64,000 bases of DNA from Pseudarthrobacter oxydans (GTDB lineage: Bacteria > Actinomycetota > Actinomycetes > Actinomycetales > Micrococcaceae), in assembly GCF_030812335.1 (NCBI RefSeq), contig NZ_JAUSSN010000001.1, positions 62,001 to 126,000 on the forward strand, written 5' to 3'. The number at the start of each line of letters is the position of its first letter. The first letter of the stretch is position 1. The position numbers and the translations under genes were made by a program. Positions 16,276 through 24,505 of the stretch are shown here, piece after piece. The notes below the pieces were generated by a model. That model was not told the DNA's origin. It saw nothing but the letters and a program-made list of their open reading frames with translations, and did not search any database.

Positions 16276-17961
16276 GTGCAGAACTTCCCAGGAGTAGGCG
16301 TCAGCCCCGGCCGCATCATCGGAACGATCCGCCAGATGCCCAAACCCGTCAGCGAACCGCCCGCCGGGGAGCAGTTGCCGGCCGGCGTCACGGCCGAGGA
16401 GGCGACGGCGGCGCTGAAGACCGCGGCGAAGGCCGTCCACGATGAGCTCAAGGCCCGGGCCGAGACGGTCAGCGGCGACGGCAAGGCTGTCCTGGAAGCC
16501 ACGGCCCTGATGGCGACGGACACGATGCTCCTGAAGTCCGCCGCCAAACTGATCGGCCGCGGCGCCTCCGGCCAGCGCGCCATCTGGGAGGCCGGCGCCT
16601 CCGTCTCGGAGATGCTGCACAACCTGGGCGGCTATATGGCCGAGCGGGCCACCGACGTCCTGGACGTCCGGGCCCGGATCGTGGCAGAACTGCGCGGCGT
16701 TCCGGCCCCGGGCATCCCGACCTCCCCCACCCCGTTCATCCTGATCGCCGAGGATCTCGCCCCGGCGGACACCGCCACCCTGGATCCGGAGAAGATCCTG
16801 GCGCTGCTCACCGCCGGCGGCGGACCGCAGTCGCACACCGCGATCATTGCCCGCTCGCTGGGCCTCCCAGCGGTTGTGGCCGCGACCGGCGTCGACCAGC
16901 TTCCGGACGGCACGGAGGTCTACGTGGACGGCGCCGCCGGCCTGATCACCGTGGACCCGGACGACTCGCAGCGCGCCGCTGCCGAACACTGGGCCGCCAC
17001 CGCCTCGTTGCTGGCGGACTTTGACGGCACCGGCGCGACGGCGGACGGCCACCTGGTGCCGCTGCTCGCCAACGTCGGCGGAGGCAAGGACGCCGTGGCC
17101 GCCGCGAAGCTGAACGCGCAGGGGGTGGGGCTGTTCCGGACCGAGTTCTGTTTCCTGGAGCGGGACACCGAGCCCACTGTGGACGAACAGGCCGCCGCGT
17201 ACAAGGGCGTCTTCGACGCGTTCCCGGGCAAGAAGGTGGTGCTCCGGACGCTCGACGCCGGCGCGGACAAGCCGCTGCCCTTCCTCACCGACGCCACGGA
17301 GCCCAACCCCGCCCTCGGGGTCCGCGGGTACCGCACCGACTTCACCACGCCCGGCGTGCTGGAACGCCAGCTGCAGGCCATCGCCCGGGCCGAGCAGGAG
17401 TCCGAGGCGGACGTCTGGGTGATGGCGCCGATGATTTCCACCGCGGAGGAAGCCGCCCGCTTCGCCACGCTGTGCTCCGAGGCCGGGATCAAGACCCCCG
17501 GTGTCATGGTGGAAGTCCCGTCCGCGGCGCTCACCGCCGAGGCCATCCTCCGGGAGGTGGCCTTCGCGAGTCTGGGCACCAACGACCTCACCCAGTACGC
17601 CATGGCCGCGGACCGCCAGCTCGGCCCGCTCGCGGCGCTGAACACCCCGTGGCAGCCCGCCGTGCTCCGGCTCGTCGGCCTCACCGTGGAAGGTTCCGTC
17701 GCGGAGGGCCACAACAAACCGGTCGGTGTCTGCGGCGAGGCCGCCGCGGACCCGGCCCTCGCCGTAGTCCTCACCGGGCTCGGCGTCTCGACCCTGTCCA
17801 TGACGGCCCGGTCCCTCGCCGCCGTGGCGGCCGTGCTGAAGACCGTCACCCTGGCCGAGGCGCAGGAACTGGCCAAACTGGCCCTCTCCGCACCGAGCGC
17901 CACCGAGGCCCGGGCCTGGGTCCGGGCAAAGCTGCCGGTCCTCGAGGAGCTCGGGCTGTAG
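16276..17961 (+). CDS. ptsI: Phosphoenolpyruvate-protein phosphotransferase (PTS enzyme I)
   Basis: 561 residues, full length for actinobacterial EI. It autophosphorylates from PEP and passes phosphate to HPr at the start of every PTS. Residues 1-150 hold the HPr-binding part (start MQNFPGVGVSPGRIIG), the phospho-histidine is His187 in GGGPQSHTAIIARSLGLPAVV, and the C-terminal PEP-binding barrel has VLRTLDAGADKPLPFL, GVRGYR, SLGTNDLTQYAMAADRQ and GVCGEAAADPALA. The GTG at 16276 has GAGGA eight bases upstream. It is divergent from the tetR-mtlAD genes and shares their operator region. The usual neighbour ptsH is absent. Confidence 0.96.
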   Translation: MQNFPGVGVSPGRIIGTIRQMPKPVSEPPAGEQLPAGVTAEEATAALKTAAKAVHDELKARAETVSGDGKAVLEATALMATDTMLLKSAAKLIGRGASGQRAIWEAGASVSEMLHNLGGYMAERATDVLDVRARIVAELRGVPAPGIPTSPTPFILIAEDLAPADTATLDPEKILALLTAGGGPQSHTAIIARSLGLPAVVAATGVDQLPDGTEVYVDGAAGLITVDPDDSQRAAAEHWAATASLLADFDGTGATADGHLVPLLANVGGGKDAVAAAKLNAQGVGLFRTEFCFLERDTEPTVDEQAAAYKGVFDAFPGKKVVLRTLDAGADKPLPFLTDATEPNPALGVRGYRTDFTTPGVLERQLQAIARAEQESEADVWVMAPMISTAEEAARFATLCSEAGIKTPGVMVEVPSAALTAEAILREVAFASLGTNDLTQYAMAADRQLGPLAALNTPWQPAVLRLVGLTVEGSVAEGHNKPVGVCGEAAADPALAVVLTGLGVSTLSMTARSLAAVAAVLKTVTLAEAQELAKLALSAPSATEARAWVRAKLPVLEELGL

Positions 17962-18004
17962 CCCCGCAGCAGGCAGAGGTGGTGTGGGGCCGATCCCGGG
18001 GCGC

Positions 18005-18010
18005 TAGGAT
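18005..18010 (+). promoter_or_regulatory. -10 box of the HTH gene (leaderless)
   Basis: TAGGAT seven bases before ATG 18018; this favours 18018 over the in-frame ATG at 18009. Confidence 0.5.
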
Positions 18011-18017
18011 GCACTCC

Positions 18018-18440
18018 ATGACACTGATTGCTCCCCGGGTGACGGCCGCCCTACCGGCTGAGGACGCGCAGAAACTCCGCTACGCCCTCAACGGCAGCGA
18101 CGACATCACGGTGTTCGTCGACGGCACCGTCCACCGGCTGCCGTCCCAGGCGCGGGACGCCGTTGTGGACCTGCTGGCGCGCTTCAGCCGGGGCGAGGCC
18201 GTGACGGTCAGCAGCGTCGAGGAAATGCTGACCACGTCCCGGGCCGCGGAGCTGGCCGGGATCTCGCACACCTACCTGCGGAACATGACGGACCGCGGCG
18301 AAATCCCGGTGGAATACCGGGGCACGCACCGGCGGATCCGGCTCGCCGACGTCATGGCCTGGCTGGAAAAGCAGAAGAAGAACAGTACCGCGGACGGCGC
18401 TCCGGGCCACGGGGATGACGGTGCCGCGGATGCTTCGTGA
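18018..18440 (+). CDS. Excisionase/MerR-like HTH DNA-binding protein
   Basis: 140 residues. Residues 75-118 form an excisionase-type winged HTH: EEMLTTSRAAELAGISHTYLRNMTDRGEIPVEYRGTHRRIRLADVMAWLEKQK. The N-terminal part (VFVDGTVHRLPSQARDAVVDLLARFSRGEAVTV) is a small alpha/beta region often found with this HTH in antitoxin-like proteins that pair with a PIN-domain toxin. Here no PIN gene follows, so it is an orphan or a plain regulator. The acidic tail is disordered. The start was chosen by the leaderless promoter. A hairpin follows the gene. Confidence 0.8.
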   Translation: MTLIAPRVTAALPAEDAQKLRYALNGSDDITVFVDGTVHRLPSQARDAVVDLLARFSRGEAVTVSSVEEMLTTSRAAELAGISHTYLRNMTDRGEIPVEYRGTHRRIRLADVMAWLEKQKKNSTADGAPGHGDDGAADAS

Positions 18441-18466
18441 CGGCGTGATAAGGATCAAACAACGAT

Positions 18467-18500
18467 CCCGGCCCTGCGCGGAAACGCGGAGAAGGCCGGG
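18467..18500 (+). terminator. Hairpin after the HTH gene
   Basis: CCCGGCC (18467-18473) pairs with GGCCGGG (18494-18500), with a smaller GCGCGG/CGCGG pairing inside. Likely a terminator. Confidence 0.45.
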
Positions 18501-18502
18501 GT

Positions 18503-18508
18503 TACGCT
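18503..18508 (+). promoter_or_regulatory. -10 box of the small membrane protein gene (leaderless)
   Basis: TACGCT six bases before GTG 18515. Confidence 0.4.
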
Positions 18509-18514
18509 TGGATT

Positions 18515-18838
18515 GTGGGTAAGTTCAGAGGGTGGCACATCGTGGCTGGCATTGCCGCCATGGTGCTCACGGGCATTCTCGGAAACTCCATGGGGCTGAA
18601 CAATACGGCCGCCTTTATGTCCAGCTGTGTTGCGTTTGTGGCCGTCTCCATGTGGATGGACAGCCGGATCACCACCCGCCGCAGGCGGGACAGCGCGCGA
18701 GACGGAGCGCGGGCGACGTCGCGGGAAAGAGCCCAGGAAACTGAGGCCGACGGCGCGGCGGCGGCTGGCGATGCCGGCTCCGCACCGGACCGGCAATTCG
18801 AGGCCGAGCAGCCCAAACGCGAGGGCCGCGGCAGCTAG
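18515..18838 (+). CDS. Small membrane protein of unknown function
   Basis: 107 residues. Residues 8-50 give two short hydrophobic segments (WHIVAGIAAMVLTGILGNSM and TAAFMSSCVAFVAVSMWM), followed by a basic stretch RITTRRRRDSARDGARA and a charged, alanine-rich, probably disordered tail. This suggests a small inner-membrane protein with a cytoplasmic tail. I recognise no family. The GTG start lacks a ribosome site but fits the leaderless pattern. It ends 11 bases from the convergent PucR gene. Confidence 0.6.
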   Translation: MGKFRGWHIVAGIAAMVLTGILGNSMGLNNTAAFMSSCVAFVAVSMWMDSRITTRRRRDSARDGARATSRERAQETEADGAAAAGDAGSAPDRQFEAEQPKREGRGS

Positions 18839-18849
18839 GCCGCCAGCCC

Positions 18850-20070
18850 CTAGATCCTGGGTCGCGCCGCCCAGCGACGCGCCTTCAGCGCCGCGTGGAG
18901 TTCCAGCCGCACCATCCCCTTGAGCGGGTCGACGCCGAGCAGCTGGCGGATCCGGCCCAGCCGGTTGTAGATGCTGCTCCGGTGCAGGTGCAGCTTGTCC
19001 GCGACTTCCTGGACTGATCCGTCATTGTCATAGAAGAGCTCCAGCACCGGCAGCAGCTCGTGGTTCCGGTCGTGGTCCTCCAGGAGCCGGAAATAGACCG
19101 AGCCCGCGTCCGCCCACGCCCCCGCCCCGCCGCCGGCCGAGGCCAGCAGCTGGTAGATCCCGGTGGCGCGGCAGTCCACGAGTTCTCCCAGCTGGGGATC
19201 CACCGCAGCGGCCTGCGCGGCCTGCCGGGACTGCCGGTACGCGTCGGCAAGTTCCCGCGGCCGCGCGAAGCCCTCGGAGGCGCCCAGAATGATCCGGTGC
19301 ACCGGCCGGCCGGACCGCTTGGCCAGCTCCAGCTGGTAATGGACCAGCACCTGGGCGTGGTTCGCGCGTCCGGTCGATTCCCTGAACAGGACGACGGCGT
19401 GGGTCTCCGTGCCGGCGCTGAACAGTGTGGCGTCCACGCCGATGGTGGCCTGCAGCGCGGCAGCGCGGTGGACCAGCGTGGAAGCGATCGGGTCCGCGCC
19501 TTCCGCCCAGCCGTCCGCGTCCAGTACCGTCACCAGCTGCCAGGGTCCGCGCCCCTGGACTTCCTTCCAGCCGGCCACGGCCGCGACGGCGTTCGCCTCG
19601 CCCCGGCAGGCGGCCAGGAATTCCTGTTCGCGGCGGCGGCGGAACTCGGATTCGGCCGTATTGGACTCCAGCAGCAGGGCCGAGAGCTGCTCCAGCTCGC
19701 GGGCCACCTCCGGCAGCTGGGCGAGGACCGTCGTCGCGTTCGGCTCATCGGCGTCGAGCTGGACCCAGAGGTATCCCACCCGGAAGCCCCGCACCAGGAG
19801 GGGAACGCAGACCCGGCCCAGCATCCCCAGCTCCTCGTTGGCCGGCACGACCACCGGGCGGACCGCCGTCGCGATCCCGTGCGAGAGCTGCCAGGCGCTG
19901 ACGTCCACCGGGACGCGCTTGCTGAGCAGGAAGTTCACCCGGACCCGGTCGGCATGGGACTGGTTGGAGCTGTAGGCGAGCAGCTGGCCGTCGAGATCCT
20001 CAAGTGAGAGCCCGCGGCCCAGTTGCAGTGCGACCTGCTCCACGAGCTGTTCGACGTCCTGCTGCTGCAT
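18850..20070 (-). CDS. PucR/CdaR-type transcriptional regulator (probable ald activator)
   Basis: 406 residues. The N-terminal half is a sensory GAF-like region, the middle resembles the CdaR GGDEF-like domain ([27 protein letters not shown]), and the C-terminus is the PucR HTH_30: [44 protein letters not shown]. It is divergent from alanine dehydrogenase. In Bacillus the PucR-type AdeR activates ald, so the same role is likely here. TAGTGT six bases before ATG 20070 indicates a leaderless transcript. Ligand, perhaps alanine, is inferred. Confidence 0.9.
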   Translation of the reverse strand: MQQQDVEQLVEQVALQLGRGLSLEDLDGQLLAYSSNQSHADRVRVNFLLSKRVPVDVSAWQLSHGIATAVRPVVVPANEELGMLGRVCVPLLVRGFRVGYLWVQLDADEPNATTVLAQLPEVARELEQLSALLLESNTAESEFRRRREQEFLAACRGEANAVAAVAGWKEVQGRGPWQLVTVLDADGWAEGADPIASTLVHRAAALQATIGVDATLFSAGTETHAVVLFRESTGRANHAQVLVHYQLELAKRSGRPVHRIILGASEGFARPRELADAYRQSRQAAQAAAVDPQLGELVDCRATGIYQLLASAGGGAGAWADAGSVYFRLLEDHDRNHELLPVLELFYDNDGSVQEVADKLHLHRSSIYNRLGRIRQLLGVDPLKGMVRLELHAALKARRWAARPRI

Positions 20071-20076
20071 GCTGCA

Positions 20077-20082
20077 ACACTA
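20077..20082 (-). promoter_or_regulatory. -10 box of the PucR gene (leaderless)
   Basis: TAGTGT on the minus strand six bases before ATG 20070. Confidence 0.5.
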
Positions 20083-20267
20083 CTGCCGATGCCGCCTCCT
20101 CTGGAAACGCCGCGGCGGACCCCGCCCCAACGGACAGCAGGCGACACCTGACGTTTCCCGAGTCGACAAATGTCCAGTCCCGTGTTTGGAAAACCGCGGA
20201 TTTCCGCGGGACCCGGCTGCCGCCGCGAGGCGGCGCCTGTCGCCTGCCTCACAGCCGGATTTATTCT

Positions 20268-20282
20268 GGAAGTACGACTTCC
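20268..20282. promoter_or_regulatory. Palindrome upstream of ald
   Basis: GGAAGT-ACG-ACTTCC, a perfect dyad 46 bases before the ald start in the 257-base divergent gap. Candidate site for the PucR-type regulator. Confidence 0.45.
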
Positions 20283-20327
20283 CTCGTATATCCGGGCCCA
20301 CGAGGCCCCCAGCATTGGAGCCCACAA

Positions 20328-21446
20328 ATGATCATCGGTGTCCCCAAAGAGATTAAGAACAATGAATTCCGCGTCGCCATCACGGCCGCCGGCGTACACG
20401 AATTCCGCACCCACGGCCACTCGGTCCTCGTGGAGCGCGGCGCGGGCCTGGGCTCGGGCATCACGGACGAGGAATACGCCATCGCCGGAGCCGAAATCGT
20501 GGTCGAAGCCGATGACGTCTGGGCCCGCGCCGACATGGTCATGAAGGTCAAGGAGCCGGTCAAGGCCGAATACCACCGCTTCCGCAAGGGCCTGATCCTC
20601 TTCACTTACCTGCACCTGGCCGCCGAGCCGGAACTGACCCAGCAGCTCATCAACTCCGGCGTCACCGCCATCGCCTACGAGACCGTCCAGGAGGGCCGCA
20701 CCCTGCCGCTGCTCGCCCCGATGTCCGAGGTTGCCGGCCGTCTCTCCGTCCAGGTCGGCGCAACCTCGCTGATGGCTCCGGCCGGCGGCAAGGGAGTGCT
20801 GCTCGGCGGCGTCCCGGGTGTCCGCCCGGCCAAGGTTGTTGTCCTCGGCGCCGGTGTTGCCGGCACCAACGCCGCCGCCATGGCCCTCGGCCTCGGCGCC
20901 GACGTCACCATCCTGGACATCAACATCAACCGCCTGCGCGAACTGGATGCCCAGTACCAGGGCCGCCTGAAGACCGTCGCGTCCAACGCGTACGAGATCG
21001 AGAAGTCGGTCGTCGACGCCGACCTGGTGATCGGCTCCGTGCTGATCCCGGGCGCCAAGGCCCCGAAACTGGTCACCAACGAGCTCGTTGCCCGGATGAA
21101 GCCCGGCTCGGTGCTGGTGGACATCGCGGTGGACCAGGGCGGCTGCTTCGAGGACACGCACCCCACAACGCACCAGGAACCGACGTACAAGGTCCACAAC
21201 ACGATCTTCTACTGCGTGGCCAACATGCCGGGCGCCGTGCCGAACACCTCCACCTACGCGCTGACCAACGTCACCCTGCGCTACGCGGTCGCCCTGGCCA
21301 ACCTGGGCGTCAAGGCCGCGTTTGAACGCGACGCCGCCCTCGCCGCCGGCCTCAACATCGCCGGTGGCAAGGTGGCACACCGCTCGGTCTCCGAGGCGCA
21401 CAACCTGCCCCTCGTCTCCGACTGGCACGAGCTGGTCTCCGCGTAA
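20328..21446 (+). CDS. ald: Alanine dehydrogenase
   Basis: 372 residues; reversibly deaminates L-alanine to pyruvate and ammonium with NAD in the cytosol. The start [18 protein letters not shown] is diagnostic, with catalytic Lys in [13 protein letters not shown] and His in [13 protein letters not shown], the Rossmann loop [14 protein letters not shown], and a C-terminal [10 protein letters not shown]. Start ATG 20328 has TTGGAG upstream. Divergent from its probable PucR-type regulator and followed by a long inverted repeat that separates it from a convergent oxidoreductase. Confidence 0.97.
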   Translation: MIIGVPKEIKNNEFRVAITAAGVHEFRTHGHSVLVERGAGLGSGITDEEYAIAGAEIVVEADDVWARADMVMKVKEPVKAEYHRFRKGLILFTYLHLAAEPELTQQLINSGVTAIAYETVQEGRTLPLLAPMSEVAGRLSVQVGATSLMAPAGGKGVLLGGVPGVRPAKVVVLGAGVAGTNAAAMALGLGADVTILDININRLRELDAQYQGRLKTVASNAYEIEKSVVDADLVIGSVLIPGAKAPKLVTNELVARMKPGSVLVDIAVDQGGCFEDTHPTTHQEPTYKVHNTIFYCVANMPGAVPNTSTYALTNVTLRYAVALANLGVKAAFERDAALAAGLNIAGGKVAHRSVSEAHNLPLVSDWHELVSA

Positions 21447-21476
21447 CCTGTCCGTCCCCGCATAGCCAGAAGCCGC

Positions 21477-21536
21477 ATCGGCTGCTCCGTAACCGCCCTT
21501 TGGAACCCCCAAAACGGCGTTTACGGAGCAGCCGAT
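21477..21536. repeat. Inverted repeat E between ald and Gfo/Idh/MocA gene
   Basis: 21-bp arms (21477-21497 and 21516-21536) matching at 20 of 21 positions, core GGCTGCTCCGTAA, with an 18-base loop that itself pairs TTTGG with CCAAA. Lies in a convergent gap, so a bidirectional terminator is the simplest reading. Confidence 0.85.
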
Positions 21537-21552
21537 TGCTGTTTAACCCGGT

Positions 21553-22608
21553 TTAGCCCAGGGCCCGGGCCTGCTCGATCAGCCGCAGCACCTCCACCGG
21601 ACCTGCCGGATCGACCGGGACCGGCAGCGCGGAGGCCGCCCCGCCGTCGCGGATCTTCGCGGCCAGGAGCCGGTAGAACTCCGGGTAGGCGCCGCGCTCG
21701 GTGGGCAGCCGGTCCAAATGGCCGTCCCGGCCGAGAAGCCCGGCCCAGTCCCGGTCTTCGATCCCATAGTCCGGGTCCAGCGGGCTGCCGCCGGCCACGA
21801 TGAAGGGCTCCTGCGGGTCCACGCCGTTCTTGGTGAAACCGCCCGCGCTGCCCAGCAGCCGGAACCGCGGCCCCTGCTGGGCGCAGAACATGTTCATCCA
21901 CAGATGGCTCGTCACGCCGGATTCGTGCCGCAGGGCCAGGAACACGTCGTCGTCGGTCATCTCGCCGGGCCGCCGTGCGGCCAGTTCGGCGTGTGTGACC
22001 GTGGCGGGGCCGAACAGCTGCACCGCCTGGTCCAGCAGGTGGGTGCCGAGGTCGAACAGCACCCCGCCGCCGTCGTCCGCCGTCGCGGCCGCCTTCCAGG
22101 CCTTGGCGACCTCCGGGGACCAGCGTTCGAAGCGGGATTCGAACCGCGTCACGGTGCCGAGGACGCCGCTCTCCAGCAGGCCCTGGACGGTCAGGTAGTC
22201 GCCGTCCCAGCGCCGGTTCTGGAAGACCGTAAGCACACGTCCCAGCCGCGCCGCGAGCCGGATGAGCTCCTCGCCCTCGGCGCTGCGCACGGCGAACGGC
22301 TTGTCGACGACGACGTCGAGTCCGGCTTCCAGCGCGGCTTTCGCGAGCGGGTAGTGCGTGGCCGGGGGGGTTCCCAGGACCAGCAGGTCCAGTTCGCCGG
22401 CGAGGTCAAGGACGTCCGCCGGGGTATTGACCAGGCGGGCTCCGGGATACCGGGCGGCGGCGGCGGCCTGCCTGCCGGCGTCGGAGGTGGAGATCGCCTC
22501 GACGGAGAATGCGGGGTCGGCGTGGAGCAGCGGGGCGTGGAAGACGCTGCCGGAGAGGCCGAAGCCGGCGACGGCCGTGCGGATGGGCCGGGTGGGGTCG
22601 GTTGTCAT
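21553..22608 (-). CDS. Gfo/Idh/MocA family oxidoreductase
   Basis: 351 residues. The N-terminal Rossmann domain begins RTAVAGFGLSGSVFHAPLL, followed by the family Lys motif in LDVVVDKPFAVRSAEG (catalytic DKP). The C-terminal alpha/beta domain (DGGGVLFDLGTHLLDQAVQLFG) carries the conserved GxxxDxGxHxxD. These enzymes oxidise or reduce sugars, inositols or related polyols with NAD(P). The substrate cannot be assigned. TAGCGT sits six bases before ATG 22608, indicating a leaderless transcript. It lies alone between repeats E and F. Confidence 0.92.
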   Translation of the reverse strand: MTTDPTRPIRTAVAGFGLSGSVFHAPLLHADPAFSVEAISTSDAGRQAAAAARYPGARLVNTPADVLDLAGELDLLVLGTPPATHYPLAKAALEAGLDVVVDKPFAVRSAEGEELIRLAARLGRVLTVFQNRRWDGDYLTVQGLLESGVLGTVTRFESRFERWSPEVAKAWKAAATADDGGGVLFDLGTHLLDQAVQLFGPATVTHAELAARRPGEMTDDDVFLALRHESGVTSHLWMNMFCAQQGPRFRLLGSAGGFTKNGVDPQEPFIVAGGSPLDPDYGIEDRDWAGLLGRDGHLDRLPTERGAYPEFYRLLAAKIRDGGAASALPVPVDPAGPVEVLRLIEQARALG

Positions 22609-22614
22609 GGTCCC

Positions 22615-22620
22615 ACGCTA
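22615..22620 (-). promoter_or_regulatory. -10 box of the Gfo/Idh/MocA gene (leaderless)
   Basis: TAGCGT on the minus strand six bases before ATG 22608. Confidence 0.5.
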
Positions 22621-22636
22621 CCCCCGCACGCCCATT

Positions 22637-22731
22637 CGACGCTCCCTCAGATTCCGCAACAATTAGGGCGACGCCCCCTCGAAACGTGAGGGAGCGTCGC
22701 CCAGAAAGCTGCTAAAAGTGAGGGAGCGTCG
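22637..22731. repeat. Repeat F: three copies of GTGAGGGAGCGTCG
   Basis: The word occurs directly at 22686-22699 and 22718-22731 and inverted (CGACGCTCCCTCA) at 22637-22649. The middle copy is also the right arm of a 15-bp hairpin (22666-22680 with 22688-22702, one mismatch). The last copy ends ten bases from the stop of the binding-protein gene, so part of it may terminate the peptide ABC operon. Confidence 0.8.
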
Positions 22732-22740
22732 GAAGGGGTG

Positions 22741-24453
22741 TTACTTCTTTTCCCAGCCGATGGTAGTCCAGTCCGGAACCTGGGACAGGCTCTTGAACAG
22801 GGACGGGCCGTAGTTGGCCAGACCGGTGCGCACGAAGGAGATCTGCGGACCGTTCATCACAACACCCATCGAGAAGTACTTCTCCATGTGCTTCTTTTCT
22901 ACTTCCATGGCGGCCTTGTTCCGCTCATCGTTGTCGGCGATGGTGGAGAGCTTCTTGATCTCGGCGTCCAGTTCGGCGTCGCCCAGTTCGTTCTCGTTCG
23001 TCTTGGAATCGTAGAACTGCTTGACGGCGTCGGTCGCGTCGGCGCCCACGGTGTAGCCGGAGACGCTCATAAAGAAGTCGCGGCTGCCCAGGACCTTGCC
23101 GAAGTCGGCGGAAGCGCGCTGGTCGATGCCAACATCCATGCCGCCGGCCTTGAGCTGGCTCTGCAGGGTCTGCGCGAAGGCCAGGGTGGTGGGATCGTCA
23201 CCGAAGTTGCTGATCTTGAAGGCAGCGGGGACGCCGTCCTTCTCCATGATGCCCGCGGCGTTGGCCGTGTAGCCGGCGTCGGTCAGGACCTTCTTGGCGG
23301 CCTCGGCGCCGGTCTCCTTGACCGGGTAGTTGTCCTGGTAGTGCTTGGAGAACGGCAGCAGCATCATCGACCCGGAGCTGGTTTCTTCCCAGTTCAGGCC
23401 GTTGAAGCGGACCTTGCGCAGCGCTTCGCGGTCGACGGCGGTGAAGATCGCCTCGCGGATGGCGACGTCGGTCATCGGCGCCTTCTGCGCGTTGAGGTTC
23501 AGGCCGCCGGCGAAGAGGCGCTGGCCGCGGCGGATCTCGGAGTCCTTGGTGCCGTCGAGCTGCTTGTACGGGGTGATGGTGTTGGCGGAGACGCCGTCGA
23601 TCTCACCGTTCTTGAACGCGGCGATGGCGGCGCTGCTCTCCAGCTGGCGGAAGACCACCTTTTCCAGGACCGGCTTGGTGCCCCACCACTTGTCGTTCTG
23701 GGCGAGGGTGACCGTCTTGGCGGCGCTGTCGTACTGGTCGAGCTTGAACGGCCCGGCCATCCATTCCGGGTGCATGTCGCCGGTGAAGCCTTCGTTGAAG
23801 ATCGCCGGGGTGTTCACGGCCGGGTGGATCAGACCGGTGAACAGGGAGTCCAGCGGGTAGACCGGCTGGGTGGTGGTGACAACAACTTCCTTGTCACTGG
23901 ACCCGGCCGTGACGGATTCGACGAACTCGTACGCGCCGGAGCTGACGATGTCGATGTCCTTGTTCTCACCCTTGAGCATGTTCCAGGTGTTTTCGAAGGC
24001 CTTGACGTCGATCGGGGTGCCGTCGTTGTAGGTGGCCTTCTCATTCACCTTGATGGTGATGGTCTGCTTGCCGTCCTTGACCTCGCTCTGGACGTCCTCG
24101 CAGAAGTCCTTGTTCGGCGTGGCGGTGCCGTCGAAGTCGAAGTTCCAGCAGCCCCAGGTGCCGGCCTGGTCGATCGGGCGGTGCAGGGCGGTGTTGTCCG
24201 CGCTGTTGCCGTTGTTGGAGAACCCGTTGAAGTCCGGACCGATGTTGCCCAGCGGCAGGGTGACGGTGCCGCCCGGCTGCAGGTCCTTGGCGTCCTTCGC
24301 GTTGATGCTGACCAGTTTGGCCAGGTCACTTCCCGCGTCCTGGCCCTTGGCGGTCTCGGGACCCTGTGCAGCGCCGCCCCCACCGCCACAAGCGGTCAGC
24401 GCAAGCGCTGCAACGACGGCGGTAACGCCGCCGATCTTGGTCAGATTCTTCAT
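22741..24453 (-). CDS. Peptide ABC transporter substrate-binding lipoprotein
   Basis: 570 residues from ATG 24453, which has AAGGGG eight bases upstream; a longer in-frame start is disfavoured. The N-terminus is a lipoprotein signal with lipobox LTACGGG, so the protein sits on the outer face of the membrane. The body is a family 5 extracellular solute-binding protein (SBP_bac_5), with a typical AKTVTLAQNDKWWGTKPVLEKVVFRQ segment. It should capture di- or oligopeptides or nickel-like ligands; peptide is most common. It is last in the operon, 52 bases after the ATPase gene, which is an unusual position for the component needed in excess. Confidence 0.93.
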   Translation of the reverse strand: MKNLTKIGGVTAVVAALALTACGGGGGAAQGPETAKGQDAGSDLAKLVSINAKDAKDLQPGGTVTLPLGNIGPDFNGFSNNGNSADNTALHRPIDQAGTWGCWNFDFDGTATPNKDFCEDVQSEVKDGKQTITIKVNEKATYNDGTPIDVKAFENTWNMLKGENKDIDIVSSGAYEFVESVTAGSSDKEVVVTTTQPVYPLDSLFTGLIHPAVNTPAIFNEGFTGDMHPEWMAGPFKLDQYDSAAKTVTLAQNDKWWGTKPVLEKVVFRQLESSAAIAAFKNGEIDGVSANTITPYKQLDGTKDSEIRRGQRLFAGGLNLNAQKAPMTDVAIREAIFTAVDREALRKVRFNGLNWEETSSGSMMLLPFSKHYQDNYPVKETGAEAAKKVLTDAGYTANAAGIMEKDGVPAAFKISNFGDDPTTLAFAQTLQSQLKAGGMDVGIDQRASADFGKVLGSRDFFMSVSGYTVGADATDAVKQFYDSKTNENELGDAELDAEIKKLSTIADNDERNKAAMEVEKKHMEKYFSMGVVMNGPQISFVRTGLANYGPSLFKSLSQVPDWTTIGWEKK

Positions 24454-24505
24454 GTGTTCCCCTTCATTCCTTTTGGTGCGTGTTGTGATGCGTGTGACTG
24501 GTAGG

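Noticed and set aside
20071..20327. Several GC-rich self-complementary stretches before ald as attenuators
   Set aside because: Runs such as CCGCGG and GCCGCCGCGAGGCGGC are expected by chance at this base composition; only GGAAGTACGACTTCC near the start looked specific.
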